This document shows positions 16,786 through 24,977 of a DNA stretch of 32,930 nucleotides, in pieces. Both the position numbers and the translations under genes were made by a program. The number at the start of each line of letters is the position of its first letter. Position 1 is the stretch's first letter. The notes under the pieces are model-generated. The model had not been told where the DNA came from. It saw only the letters and a list, made by a program, of their open reading frames with translations, and did not search any database. Where the stretch lies: NCBI GenBank assembly GCA_964471235.1, contig CAYYGL010000031.1, positions 1 through 32,930 of the forward strand, in the 5' to 3' direction. The DNA comes from CAYYGL01 sp964471235 (GTDB lineage Bacteria; Calditrichota; Calditrichia; RBG-13-44-9; J075).

Positions 16786-18312
16786 TTATGTTAATTCGGT
16801 CTTGCGAATCTTCCCTGATGGAGTTTTAGGTAAAGAATCCCTGAATTCAATATATTTCGGAACTTTAAATGATGGCAACACATTTTTACAATACGCCAGA
16901 ATATCGGCTTCATCCAACACAAGTCCGTTGTTCTTTTTCACCACAAAAGCTTTTATTGCCTCACCGAGAATTTCATCTGGCACACCGGTCACTGCCACCT
17001 CCATGATGGCTTCATGCTCCATCAACTTTTCTTCAATTTCTTTTGCACTAACCCGATTGGCGCCGGCTTTAATCATATCCTTGCTACGTCCAACCACATA
17101 CAAGAATCCATCCCGATCCATTTTCCCGATATCTCCGGTAAAATATAACCCATGCCGCAACACTCGTTTGGTTTCTTCTTCATCTTTCCAATAGCCCTGC
17201 ATTATGTTGGCTCCCCGGGCAACGATCTCACCCTCCGTTTCCGGAGGAAGCGGCTTCCCCTCTTGATCGGCAACAAACAATTCCACATTCGGAATCGCCT
17301 TTCCAATGGACCCCCAATGCAGCGGTAAATCCGACGGCTCTAAATATGACAGTCTTGCCGAGGCTTCTGTTGCACCATACATGATATACAATTTTGCAGG
17401 GTAGAACACCATCGCCACTTCTTTCTGAACATTGGGCGCCATGCTGCCCCCGGCCTGAGTGACATACCGCAAATGGGGAAAGCTCATTTTCTTTAAAGAA
17501 GACTTATGCAACAAAAAGTTAAATGTGGATGGTACCCCGGCAAAACCGGTACATTCCGTTTCCCGCATGGTCTTCAGAACTTCATTCCAGAATGCAAACC
17601 GGTTATCAATCACAAGAGAACCGCCAACGGCAACATGGGTATTAAGCAACGATTTTCCATACACATAGAAAAACGGTAAAATCACCATTATTCTATCATC
17701 GTGAGTGAGGTGAAGATACTCCACGATTGACCGGGTATTGGCAACGATATTCAAATGCGTCAACATGGCGCCTTTGGGAGTTCCGGTGCTGCCGGAGGTA
17801 TACACGATAGATGCCAGGTCAACATCTATCATTCGCAGCCCGGGCGGATCGGCTGCCGAGGAGGAGAAGATACTCTTTAAATCCGAACGGATCACTCCGG
17901 CAGGTAAATGAATATCCCGACCGGGCTTTTCTGAAATCACAATTTTTAAATCCGGTAGTTGAGGGCAAACCGCTTCTAACCGGGGCAGGTATTTGTTTTG
18001 CAAAATTACCCCGGTAGACTCGCTGTGCCGTAATAAAAATAATAAATCGGATTCAAGTATATCGGTATTCAATTCAACCGTTACAGCGCCAACTTTCAGG
18101 ATGCCATAGTAAGAAATAATGTACTCAAAAGAATTTTCAAAGACAATAGCAACCCGGTCGCCTTTTTGCACCCCGCTTTCTATCAGAAAAGCAGCTACCC
18201 GATTGGCATGCGCATCAATTTCGGAATACGTCATCCAGTTTTTCTTATACCAGACAGCCGGTTTGTTCGGAAATTGTCGGGCACTATTTTCCAAAAATTG
18301 ATGGATTAACAT
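16786..18312 (-). CDS. Acyl-CoA ligase (AMP-forming), ANL superfamily
   Basis: A 508-residue adenylate-forming enzyme of full length. YTSGSTGTPKG (171-181) is the phosphate-binding loop. YGATEASARL (about 315-324) is the A5 motif. YFTGDIGKMDRDGFLYVVGR (about 391-410) is the ATP-ribose and hinge region. PKTPSGKIRK (about 496-505) carries the catalytic lysine of the adenylation step. It activates a carboxylic acid to an acyl-adenylate and then probably to a thioester. An acyl-CoA ligase is a regular member of exosortase-A exopolysaccharide loci, where its product may acylate the sugar or feed the FemAB/GNAT proteins. No acyl carrier protein is next to it. A 141-base gap upstream holds a possible internal promoter. 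Confidence 0.9.
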   Translation of the reverse strand: MLIHQFLENSARQFPNKPAVWYKKNWMTYSEIDAHANRVAAFLIESGVQKGDRVAIVFENSFEYIISYYGILKVGAVTVELNTDILESDLLFLLRHSESTGVILQNKYLPRLEAVCPQLPDLKIVISEKPGRDIHLPAGVIRSDLKSIFSSSAADPPGLRMIDVDLASIVYTSGSTGTPKGAMLTHLNIVANTRSIVEYLHLTHDDRIMVILPFFYVYGKSLLNTHVAVGGSLVIDNRFAFWNEVLKTMRETECTGFAGVPSTFNFLLHKSSLKKMSFPHLRYVTQAGGSMAPNVQKEVAMVFYPAKLYIMYGATEASARLSYLEPSDLPLHWGSIGKAIPNVELFVADQEGKPLPPETEGEIVARGANIMQGYWKDEEETKRVLRHGLYFTGDIGKMDRDGFLYVVGRSKDMIKAGANRVSAKEIEEKLMEHEAIMEVAVTGVPDEILGEAIKAFVVKKNNGLVLDEADILAYCKNVLPSFKVPKYIEFRDSLPKTPSGKIRKTELT

Positions 18313-18368
18313 AATAGTGTGGCGCTGTTTTATGATTGAATGAATTTCAGAATAAGTGCCGTCTTCAT

Positions 18369-18396
18369 TTTATCTTTCAGAAAAAATCAATCTCAA
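18369..18396 (-). promoter_or_regulatory. Possible internal sigma-70-like promoter before the acyl-CoA ligase
   Basis: On the minus strand TTGAGA (18396-18391) and GATAAA (18374-18369) are separated by 16 bases, or 17 if the -10 box is read as ATAAAA. It lies in the only gap above 110 bases inside the polysaccharide locus and about 60 bases before the ligase start. It could give the ligase, STAS and export genes a transcript separate from the first two genes. Matches of this quality occur by chance in AT-rich gaps, so this is tentative. Confidence 0.3.
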
Positions 18397-18453
18397 TAGC
18401 ACAAATCCAAAAGTAGCATTTCAATTGTGTAAAATTGTGATACTTCTCAAGAT

Positions 18454-19302
18454 TTAATTATCACATGTCTTATGTGACGCCGTAGAAAGTGCCTCCCGAA
18501 AAGAGGTAAAGGGAAACATGTCGGTTACCCGGTCAATCCTCTCCAGAAATTTTTTAATGCCGGTATAATGACGAATATGACCCAGCCAACTCAATTTTAC
18601 CCGGGGCAAGTTTGTATCGAATTCCCAGGGATGGGCATAAAAAATAATCTGCTTCCCCTCTCGTCGGCATCTTTCCATCAGGTATCGAGAAAAAGAAAAT
18701 GGGTATAATCGAAAATATCCACCACCGCCAAAAGGAAAATTCACTTTACCGATTTGAATCGTCGTCAGGGGGTATTCCCAGATGCCATCCTCGCCTTTGG
18801 AAAAGATTAAATAAGGATCCCGGGGAGCATCGGGAATTCCATAGCGATCATGATAAATGGGAAACACGGAGGAATCGTACCGAATGCCAGCTTCATACAT
18901 AATTGGCAGCGCCCACATGGTTTCTTTGGTGATGGAGAACGTTGGGGCGCGAAACCCTTCCACCGGATGATCCGATAAGGCATTCAATACCTCCAGGGAT
19001 CGAAACAAATCCGTCCGAAATTCTTCCGGATTCATTTTATTTAGCATCACATGGGCATAACCGTGAGAGGCAATCTCATGTCCCTCACGAACCGTTTGAG
19101 TTACCAATTCGGGATATTTTTCTCCAATCCATCCCAGGTAGAAAAAGGTCGCTTTTAATTTTTTGCGACTTAAAAAATCCAGAATGATTTCGGTGTTCCG
19201 TTTTACCCGACCCTCCAGTTGGTCCCAACTATCCCTGGGAAATTTTCCGGCGAATATCTCCGGGTGAAACCAATCCTCTATATCAAAAGAGAGAATATTC
19301 AT
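18454..19302 (-). CDS. Polysaccharide deacetylase, exosortase/PEP-CTERM locus type
   Basis: A 282-residue CE4 enzyme of the branch found in exosortase-A loci. SFDIEDWFHPE (5-15) is motif 1 with the Asp7/Asp10 pair. HEIASHGYAH (about 75-84) is the zinc motif. GFRAPTFS is motif 3. The branch-specific C-terminal part is present, with FPFGGGGYFRLYP and IIFYAHPWEFD (DUF3473-like). No signal peptide is visible. Its ATG overlaps the stop of the sugar transferase by four bases (ATGA), so the two are translationally coupled and it probably deacetylates the first sugars built on the lipid carrier. It is unlike the second deacetylase at 9357. Confidence 0.92.
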   Translation of the reverse strand: MNILSFDIEDWFHPEIFAGKFPRDSWDQLEGRVKRNTEIILDFLSRKKLKATFFYLGWIGEKYPELVTQTVREGHEIASHGYAHVMLNKMNPEEFRTDLFRSLEVLNALSDHPVEGFRAPTFSITKETMWALPIMYEAGIRYDSSVFPIYHDRYGIPDAPRDPYLIFSKGEDGIWEYPLTTIQIGKVNFPFGGGGYFRLYPFSFSRYLMERCRREGKQIIFYAHPWEFDTNLPRVKLSWLGHIRHYTGIKKFLERIDRVTDMFPFTSFREALSTASHKTCDN

Positions 19303-20321
19303 GTTTTGGTGAATTTGTCGTTTTTGGGAAAAGCAAAAATTGCTTTTAAAACGATTTTGGTATTCAATGAAAACGAGTGATTATGATCCACATAATAAAA
19401 ATCATAACGAAGCTTTTCGCGAATATCTTCGGCAATTTCTCCCCCCCGAATTTCCACCTGGGAATAACCGATGATACCGGGTTTTACTTTCAAACGATTC
19501 TCGTAAAACGGTACCGTTTTCATATATTTTTCATGGTAATACGGGCGTTCGGCTTCCGGACCAATGATACTCATATCACCGGAGAGCACATTTAGTAACA
19601 ACGGAATATCTTCCATCCCTGTTTTTTTCAAGAAACGACCCAAAGGAGTCAACAAACCGGAAACCAGAGAACTATAGGGCACCGATAAGAATTGAGGGAA
19701 GTTCGGATACATTGTTCGGAATTTGTAAGCGCGGAAAATTTGACCATTCTTCCCAACCCTCTCCTGAGAATACAACACGCTACCTGACGAGCTTAATTTA
19801 ATGAAAAGAGAAATCAAAATCCAGATCGGAACTAAAAGCAACAGCAGAGATACAGAGACAAACACATCCATAAATCGAACGATGCTTAGTTCGAATGAGC
19901 GGGGGAGTTTGCGGAAGACATCACTCAAAGCCCCGCCAAATTGAACATCGTAATATTGGGGAACAATATCATAATCAACATTTTCCCGAACACATTCCTG
20001 CACAATTTCGTGTATTTTTTGAACATCATAGATATCTATGGCAATAATCACTTTTTGAATGCCATTTCTCTCCACAATCTCCTTGAATTCGGATAATTTT
20101 CCCAATATTTCCGGGAAGCCATCATTACGTTGAACGGTAGAGGCTTCATCCAAAGTAATTAGCCCGATCAAATTCTGACCGGGCCAAAACAGTTCTCTTG
20201 AATACCGTTCTAAAACATGCGTGATCCGATTCACTCCTACAATAGCTACATTCTGTTGGGCAATCGAAACGGTTTCGCTCACCTCGCTACTTCCGACTGA
20301 ATTTGTTTGAACCATGTTCAT
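19299..20321 (-). CDS. Initiating sugar-phosphate transferase (bacterial sugar transferase, EpsB-type), short and with altered active site
   Basis: A 340-residue polyprenyl-phosphate phosphoglycosyltransferase, probably the first enzyme of repeat-unit synthesis. Residues 23-125 form a Rossmann-like CoA_binding_3 domain (NVAIVGVNR). The usual four N-terminal membrane spans of WbaP/WcaJ are missing. A membrane hairpin follows (about 153-176), then the catalytic domain with YSQERVGKNGQIFRAYKFRT (184-203), SGDMSIIGP (247-255) and RLKVKPGIIGYSQV (276-289). The catalytic Asp-Glu of the family reads Glu237-Asp238 here (TGMEDIP), and the conserved GPRP reads GPEA. I checked both in the bases. It is the first gene of the minus-strand locus, facing a 430-base intergenic region. 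Family assignment is firm; activity is open. Confidence 0.88.
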   Translation of the reverse strand: MNMVQTNSVGSSEVSETVSIAQQNVAIVGVNRITHVLERYSRELFWPGQNLIGLITLDEASTVQRNDGFPEILGKLSEFKEIVERNGIQKVIIAIDIYDVQKIHEIVQECVRENVDYDIVPQYYDVQFGGALSDVFRKLPRSFELSIVRFMDVFVSVSLLLLLVPIWILISLFIKLSSSGSVLYSQERVGKNGQIFRAYKFRTMYPNFPQFLSVPYSSLVSGLLTPLGRFLKKTGMEDIPLLLNVLSGDMSIIGPEAERPYYHEKYMKTVPFYENRLKVKPGIIGYSQVEIRGGEIAEDIREKLRYDFYYVDHNHSFSLNTKIVLKAIFAFPKNDKFTKT

Positions 20322-20751
20322 AATTACGCTCAGGGTTGACGGTGAATGAATAGTTTTTGATATAGCTCCGCCAAGTCAATCACATATTTTTAATATATTT
20401 AACCGTACTGCTTCTGGTATGATTCAACTCACAGAAGATATACGACCATTTTTTTGATATAAGAACGTTCCCGTAACCCTGTCCTACTATCACCTTATAT
20501 CTTCGAATAGCCAGGAAAGATTGTTAGAAATTAATACAAAGTTTGAATAAATAAAATCATTTCATAAGAATTTGAAAATCGGCTTTTTTTCATCCCGGAT
20601 TTAACTATTTTAATCGTTTCGGACGCCCTCCATGCTATATCTTTTAACGAGAGTGTTGTCCGTAACAGGCAGTTCCCAATTTAATGAAAAAGGATTTTAC
20701 AACCCCTCTCTTACGTATTAAATTTTTTGTCTTTCAACTAATTTTCAGGAT
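20322..20751. other. Divergent intergenic region with the likely promoters of the polysaccharide locus and pgsA
   Basis: 430 AT-rich bases between two divergent genes, with no ORF that looks real. The 11-base sequence TTTTTGATATA occurs twice in the same direction (20354-20364 and 20451-20461), 97 bases apart. On the minus strand a TTGACT box (20384-20379) has no clean -10 at normal distance. On the plus strand TTGTTA (20521-20526) followed after 17 bases by TGAATA is a weak candidate for pgsA. No terminator or riboswitch was recognised. Confidence 0.5.
20354..20461. repeat. Pair of direct repeats TTTTTGATATA
   Basis: Two identical 11-base copies at 20354-20364 and 20451-20461, both upstream of the first gene of the polysaccharide locus (on its coding strand they read TATATCAAAAA). 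The nearer copy is about 33 bases before the sugar transferase start. They could be binding sites for a regulator. The AT-rich background makes chance possible. Confidence 0.35.
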
Positions 20752-21351
20752 ATGATGCGACTCACGATTCCCAATCAACTCACATTATTACGAATCATCC
20801 TCACACCGGTATTTTTATACTTATTCTTACAACGAAATCCAGCAGACCAACTGAGTGCATCCATCATCTTTACAGTGGCATCTTTAACCGATTGGTATGA
20901 TGGATGGTATGCCCGCAAGTTCGGGGTTATTTCCCGGATTGGGCAGTTTATGGACCCCCTTGCAGATAAAATCTTAGTAATCTCTGCGTTAATTGCATTT
21001 GCCATTTTGAACTACGTGATCGCCTGGATGATATGGGTTATTGTCATTCGTGATGTCATCATCACCATGAACCGGATTTTTGCCCTGTATGTTGGTAAAC
21101 CGATTATCACCCATGTACTGGCTAAATGGAAAACCGCCACCCAGATGTTTACAATTTTCCTGATACTGGTGTTTATCAACTGGCGGAATTATTACCTGCC
21201 GGAGGCTCCCCCTTACCATGCGACCTATTTCGATCCTATTGGTATTTCCATGCTGATCGTGACCATCCTTACAGTTGTCTCCGGCATTATTTATTTCTTT
21301 GAAAACAAAGATTTATTGCTTTACTTTTTCCGAAAACTCTTTCGGTGGTAA
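20752..21351 (+). CDS. pgsA: CDP-diacylglycerol--glycerol-3-phosphate 3-phosphatidyltransferase
   Basis: A 199-residue integral membrane enzyme that makes phosphatidylglycerophosphate from CDP-diacylglycerol and glycerol-3-phosphate, the entry to phosphatidylglycerol and cardiolipin. The CDP-alcohol phosphotransferase signature is complete: Asp47, Asp50-Gly51, Ala54-Arg55, Gly64, Asp68 and Asp72 (within DGWYARKFG and GQFMDPLAD). The start IPNQLTLLRIILTP is typical of PgsA. Four to six membrane spans follow. Two tandem ATGs (20752, 20755) follow AGGA closely; the second has the better spacing. It is unrelated to the divergent polysaccharide genes. Confidence 0.93.
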   Translation: MMRLTIPNQLTLLRIILTPVFLYLFLQRNPADQLSASIIFTVASLTDWYDGWYARKFGVISRIGQFMDPLADKILVISALIAFAILNYVIAWMIWVIVIRDVIITMNRIFALYVGKPIITHVLAKWKTATQMFTIFLILVFINWRNYYLPEAPPYHATYFDPIGISMLIVTILTVVSGIIYFFENKDLLLYFFRKLFRW

Positions 21352-21475
21352 CAACCTCCAATTGAGTTTTCACACGCATCGGAAATTAACCCGAACGAAT
21401 CAAGTTCTTTTAATGAGATAGGAAACAACTGATTTTTCTCTAAACAATTTTTCCAAGCACCGGGAGTGCGATAGG

Positions 21476-22501
21476 TTGCAGATATTATTTTCTTTCCGAA
21501 AATTGGGGATTATTTGCTGCTGGCTGCTTTTATGGAGTTGTCAGCAACCTGTGAAACCGCTCTCCTCACCGGGAACCCAACGGGTAAAGGGTATGACCCT
21601 GGTAACCTGGTCAGCAAACGGATATCGCTCGCCGAGCACCCTTATAGAGGTTCAAAAACTCCCCACAATCGGGGTCACCCACCTTGCTGTCATAATTACC
21701 GCTTACCAGAGTGATATTCACGCCAGCGAGGTAAGGATGGACGCGGCGCTTACCCCTACTTTGCCAGCAGTAAGACAATGTGTAGAGTGGGCAATCGGAG
21801 AAGGTCTTTCGCTGACTCTCAAACCCCATGTAAATTGCGACAACCAGAGCTGGAGCGAAATGATCGATCCCGTTAACCCCGATGCCTGGTTCGAATCCTA
21901 CCGGGCATTTCTTTTACCGCTGGCAACCCTGGCAGAGACAACCGGGGCAACTCACTTTATCATTGGTACGGAGTTAGGGAGCACCTTAAAATATACCCGC
22001 CGATGGCAGGAAACCATCCGTAAAGTGCGGGAGCGATTTTCCGGTACCATTACCTATGCCGCTTCCTGGGATGAAGCGCCCCGGGTACCTTTCTGGAATG
22101 AGTTGGATGTCATTGGTATCAACTTTTATGCTCCGGTCAGCAACCGTAAGCAGCCCTCTCGGGAAGAAATTCTCGCCGGGTGGCAGCCCTGGCTGAACCG
22201 CCTGGAGAAACTGCATCGTCAGACCGGAAAGCCAATCCTGTTTACGGAAATCGGTTATCGCAGCATGGATGGCGCCGGGATGAGTCCCCACGATTTTCAT
22301 ACCTATTCCACCATCGATCTGGGTGAACAAGCAGATTTATACTGGGCAGCATTGCAAGCGACAGCAAAAATTAGTTGGTTCAAAGGGATGTTCTGGTGGA
22401 ACTGGCTGGCGTCCGGAGAAGGGGGCGAAGCAAACAGTGATTTCACCCCCTCGGGGAAACCGGCACAAGACGAAATCCGACACGCCTGGTTAGTTCAATG
22501 A
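21476..22501 (+). CDS. GH113-like glycoside hydrolase, predicted lipoprotein
   Basis: A 341-residue exported protein with a TIM-barrel hydrolase domain. The signal peptide ends LLLWSC, so Cys22 could be lipidated; Trp20 and Ser21 are only a partial match to the lipobox. IIGTELGS (162-169) carries the likely acid/base Glu166. LFTEIGYRS (255-263) carries the likely nucleophile Glu258. MFWWNW (305-310) forms the sugar-stacking strand, as in GH113 (beta-mannanase-like) proteins. It may act on mannan-like or self-made polysaccharide at the cell surface. The start is a TTG with GGGAG 9 bases before it. The stop lies 122 bases before the next gene's chosen start. Confidence 0.82.
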   Translation: MQILFSFRKLGIICCWLLLWSCQQPVKPLSSPGTQRVKGMTLVTWSANGYRSPSTLIEVQKLPTIGVTHLAVIITAYQSDIHASEVRMDAALTPTLPAVRQCVEWAIGEGLSLTLKPHVNCDNQSWSEMIDPVNPDAWFESYRAFLLPLATLAETTGATHFIIGTELGSTLKYTRRWQETIRKVRERFSGTITYAASWDEAPRVPFWNELDVIGINFYAPVSNRKQPSREEILAGWQPWLNRLEKLHRQTGKPILFTEIGYRSMDGAGMSPHDFHTYSTIDLGEQADLYWAALQATAKISWFKGMFWWNWLASGEGGEANSDFTPSGKPAQDEIRHAWLVQ

Positions 22502-22623
22502 GACACTTTTTCTCTATCATCTTGTTGAGGGGAAAACACGAGAACTTCTTCCCCCTTGCTCCCCTCGGAAACAACCTGCGCCAGACAGTAGGCGACGATC
22601 AAACAGTTTTCAGAAGGGGGAGC

Positions 22624-23148
22624 ATGTTTTTTTTGTTCATCCTCCTCTTCTCCCTGTCGGTTATGGGGCAAAGTGACAGTCTTACTGTTCATCCCCGGCT
22701 ACATCCGGGTGCAGTGGAAGTGGGCGCCAGTGGGTCACTATTAATCATCGAGGACATTACAACCGCCTCCCTTGCCCTGAGAAGTGGTACCATGACCTCA
22801 TTGGGAGATAAAAATCTGGGAGGAATAGAAGTGGCGGTGAGATATACTCACATTCGGGGGGAAGATCAACTGGAGCTCACGGGGTATCTTACCTGGCAAC
22901 GTAATATTCCCAACAGCTTTTTGAACGGGTTCGTCCTTACCGGCGGTGGATTGCGGGTCACCTACCTGGGGAGTTTCCGATACACTTCCTTTCCGGTAGG
23001 TTTCAACATCGGGTTGCGGGTCATGTTTAACCGCTCGGCGGCACTGCGGATGGAATATGGTTTTCAGCGAATATTAAATGACCCGGTGGCAAATTTTACC
23101 GAACACCGGGTCTGGATGGGGTTTTCGCTTTTTTTCAGGAATCAATAG
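22624..23148 (+). CDS. Small predicted outer-membrane beta-barrel protein
   Basis: A 174-residue secreted protein of unknown function. The start at 22624 is chosen because AGGGGGAGC stands directly before the ATG and a signal peptide (MFFLFILLFSLSVMGQ) follows at once. An in-frame ATG at 22498, overlapping the previous stop by four bases, would put 42 odd residues before the signal peptide. The mature part alternates polar and hydrophobic residues in about eight strands (for example GGIEVAVRYTHI, GFNIGLRVMF, HRVWMGFSLFF) and ends FFRNQ, as small outer-membrane barrels often do. It is probably co-transcribed with the GH113-like gene, and its ligand is unknown. Confidence 0.65.
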   Translation: MFFLFILLFSLSVMGQSDSLTVHPRLHPGAVEVGASGSLLIIEDITTASLALRSGTMTSLGDKNLGGIEVAVRYTHIRGEDQLELTGYLTWQRNIPNSFLNGFVLTGGGLRVTYLGSFRYTSFPVGFNIGLRVMFNRSAALRMEYGFQRILNDPVANFTEHRVWMGFSLFFRNQ

Positions 23149-23216
23149 ACTTGCTGCCAGACGGATTGTACCTGTGTTACCACCCCTTTTTACCCCCTAT
23201 ACCCCCTCTTACCCTG

Positions 23217-24761
23217 TTAGTGGATAATACGAACCCCCAGATTGTAGGTCTGTCCGGCACCGTTATTCTTCCCAGCCGGAAATACTGTATACAATGCTTC
23301 CAGTTCTACAAAAGAGGAAATCAAAAATTTTATCCCTCCTCCCACCTGGGTATAATAAGATGCCCAACCTCCGCCGCTTTTCCAGGTAGGCGTAAGTTCC
23401 AGTGGTAAATAGAGTGTCCAGCGTTGGGAAGGATAAAAATTGAGGAAAAATTTCATTGGAGTCACAAAATCGGTACGGTTGGATTCAAAACGAAAGAATG
23501 CCCCGGTTTCCAGATAGATTAGCCACCTGGTGTTCAGAGAATAATCATAAAAAATTTGAGTCCACCATTGGAGGGCATCGTAATCTAAAAACGGTTTATT
23601 GTTATTTCGTCCCTCTAAATCGGAGACAACCGGAATTACCAGCGCTGTTTGCACTGCCAGACGCGGCACAGAAGAGAACGGGGCAACTTTCAGCTTTGGG
23701 GCAACGGATGCCAGTGCGGTGCGGGAAGAAGGCTCACCGGCAAACCGAAACACGTTAATAAATTTACTGGATCGATCATCCACCCGCACCGATTTGAAAA
23801 ACATATCCATCCCGATGTTAACCCGGGTTGCTTCTCCATACAGGATGTTCAGAATGCCGGTATAGTAAGTTGAGCGATAATTATCCTCTTGACGGTTACC
23901 CTCCTGATCAAAAAATGCCGTCTGGGTATAAACATTGTTAAACTGCTTTATTTCCAATTGACCGGGGCTGAGTAATGTAGAGGGAGTATATGATTGCAAA
24001 CTTTGGGGTGCTTCTGCTGCTGTTGGCAAATTAGGTTGAGCGGAATTATTTAACGACCAGTCGTAAGGCATATAAGTGATTGAAGCATTCTCCGGGAGTG
24101 GCTGCTCCCGGTATTGATTGATAAAATCAATGACGGAAGAGGATTTTCCCGCAAAATCGTTCTCATACCATTTAAAAATTTTCGAAAGCAACACCCTGTG
24201 CCCCTTGCTGTTCCAACGCACATAAGCAGTGTTATTTACAAACTTCCGGGTTTGTCGGTCTAACTGAATCTCCAATTTTTCGGGACGGTAAGCTTCCGCA
24301 ATCAGAGGAGGGCAACTTGCTGCGGCGCATACCAGGGCAAAATGAATGCGGGGGTCCGTAACATCAGACCGGAGTTTTAGATTTTCAATTTCATCAAGGG
24401 TTAATAGCTGCCCGGCAACCCGGTGCCGGTGGGCATCAAAAAATCCAGCAATATTCCGGGGTGATTCAACCGGGAACTGTTCCACTACCGACCGAATGAC
24501 CATCACATTATATGCATTTATCCAGAAAGCTTTACGCGTTTTTTCATCGGTTAATTGATTCTCATCAAATTCGGCAAAACTTTCCGCCACCTCTTCCAGG
24601 TATGCTCGATGTTGTTGAAGAATGGAATAAGCTACTTTCCCGTTCTCCGTGTATGCCCAGAAAAGCTGATCCAGTTTGTCCCAGAACTCATCCGCATCCT
24701 GGGGCATCCCTTTCCAACATAATGACAGCAACAACAGCCATATTAAACCAACCTGCTTCAT
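23217..24761 (-). CDS. DUF547-domain protein fused to a C-terminal outer-membrane barrel-like domain
   Basis: A 514-residue secreted protein with a signal peptide at 1-20. Residues about 25-232 are a full DUF547 domain: AFWINAYNVMVI (78-89), GQLLTLDEIENLKLR (117-131), DPRIHFALVCAAASCPP (136-152) with its conserved His and two Cys, and LLSKIFKWYENDF (191-203). After a linker with Pro and Ala (241-262), residues 264-514 alternate hydrophobic and polar positions with many Tyr and Phe, as in outer-membrane barrels of roughly 10-12 strands. DUF547 has a papain/transglutaminase-like look but its role is not established. GGAG lies 5 bases before the ATG. It converges on the small barrel gene with 68 bases between them and no clear terminator. 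Confidence 0.8.
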   Translation of the reverse strand: MKQVGLIWLLLLSLCWKGMPQDADEFWDKLDQLFWAYTENGKVAYSILQQHRAYLEEVAESFAEFDENQLTDEKTRKAFWINAYNVMVIRSVVEQFPVESPRNIAGFFDAHRHRVAGQLLTLDEIENLKLRSDVTDPRIHFALVCAAASCPPLIAEAYRPEKLEIQLDRQTRKFVNNTAYVRWNSKGHRVLLSKIFKWYENDFAGKSSSVIDFINQYREQPLPENASITYMPYDWSLNNSAQPNLPTAAEAPQSLQSYTPSTLLSPGQLEIKQFNNVYTQTAFFDQEGNRQEDNYRSTYYTGILNILYGEATRVNIGMDMFFKSVRVDDRSSKFINVFRFAGEPSSRTALASVAPKLKVAPFSSVPRLAVQTALVIPVVSDLEGRNNNKPFLDYDALQWWTQIFYDYSLNTRWLIYLETGAFFRFESNRTDFVTPMKFFLNFYPSQRWTLYLPLELTPTWKSGGGWASYYTQVGGGIKFLISSFVELEALYTVFPAGKNNGAGQTYNLGVRIIH

Positions 24762-24977
24762 TTCCGCTCCATGTGATTAGAAACCGGGAAGATAATCAAT
24801 AATTATTACGGAAGTATCACAAAGTTTTCAACAAAACATGAATTTCGGAGCGGAATCCGGGGCATTTGCAAATTGGGAATGGTATGCCCCCCTGAGTTTG
24901 CCCGGGAATGTTCCGGGGTAATCCTTCTCCGGAAAGATTGGAGGGTATACTGAAAAGGTTTGAGAAACAACTGTTTA

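Noticed and set aside
16595..17194. 199-codon ORF on the plus strand
   Set aside because: It is antisense to the start of the STAS gene and to the C-terminal half of the acyl-CoA ligase, whose motifs are clear; composition is low-complexity and no ribosome-binding site was seen.
18461..18477. TCACAT-GTCTT-ATGTGA palindrome, which looks like a CRP/FNR-type site
   Set aside because: It lies inside the last codons of the deacetylase gene, and the half-sites have the wrong spacing for CRP or FNR.
22523..22569. GAGGGG/CCCCTC inverted repeat between the GH113-like and barrel genes
   Set aside because: The loop is long, the stem is short and no T run follows, so it is not a credible terminator.
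22498..22623. Upstream extension of the small barrel protein starting at an ATG that overlaps the previous stop
   Set aside because: It would place 42 residues before an evident signal peptide; the ATG at 22624 has a far better ribosome-binding site.
23149..23216. Possible bidirectional terminator between the convergent genes
   Set aside because: The stretch is pyrimidine-rich, but no self-complementary stem was found.
24762..24977. Gap between the DUF547-barrel and fibronectin-like genes with a 61-codon minus-strand ORF
   Set aside because: The ORF overlaps the fibronectin-like gene end, lacks a ribosome-binding site and has no recognisable features; the gap shows no hairpin or repeat that I could support.
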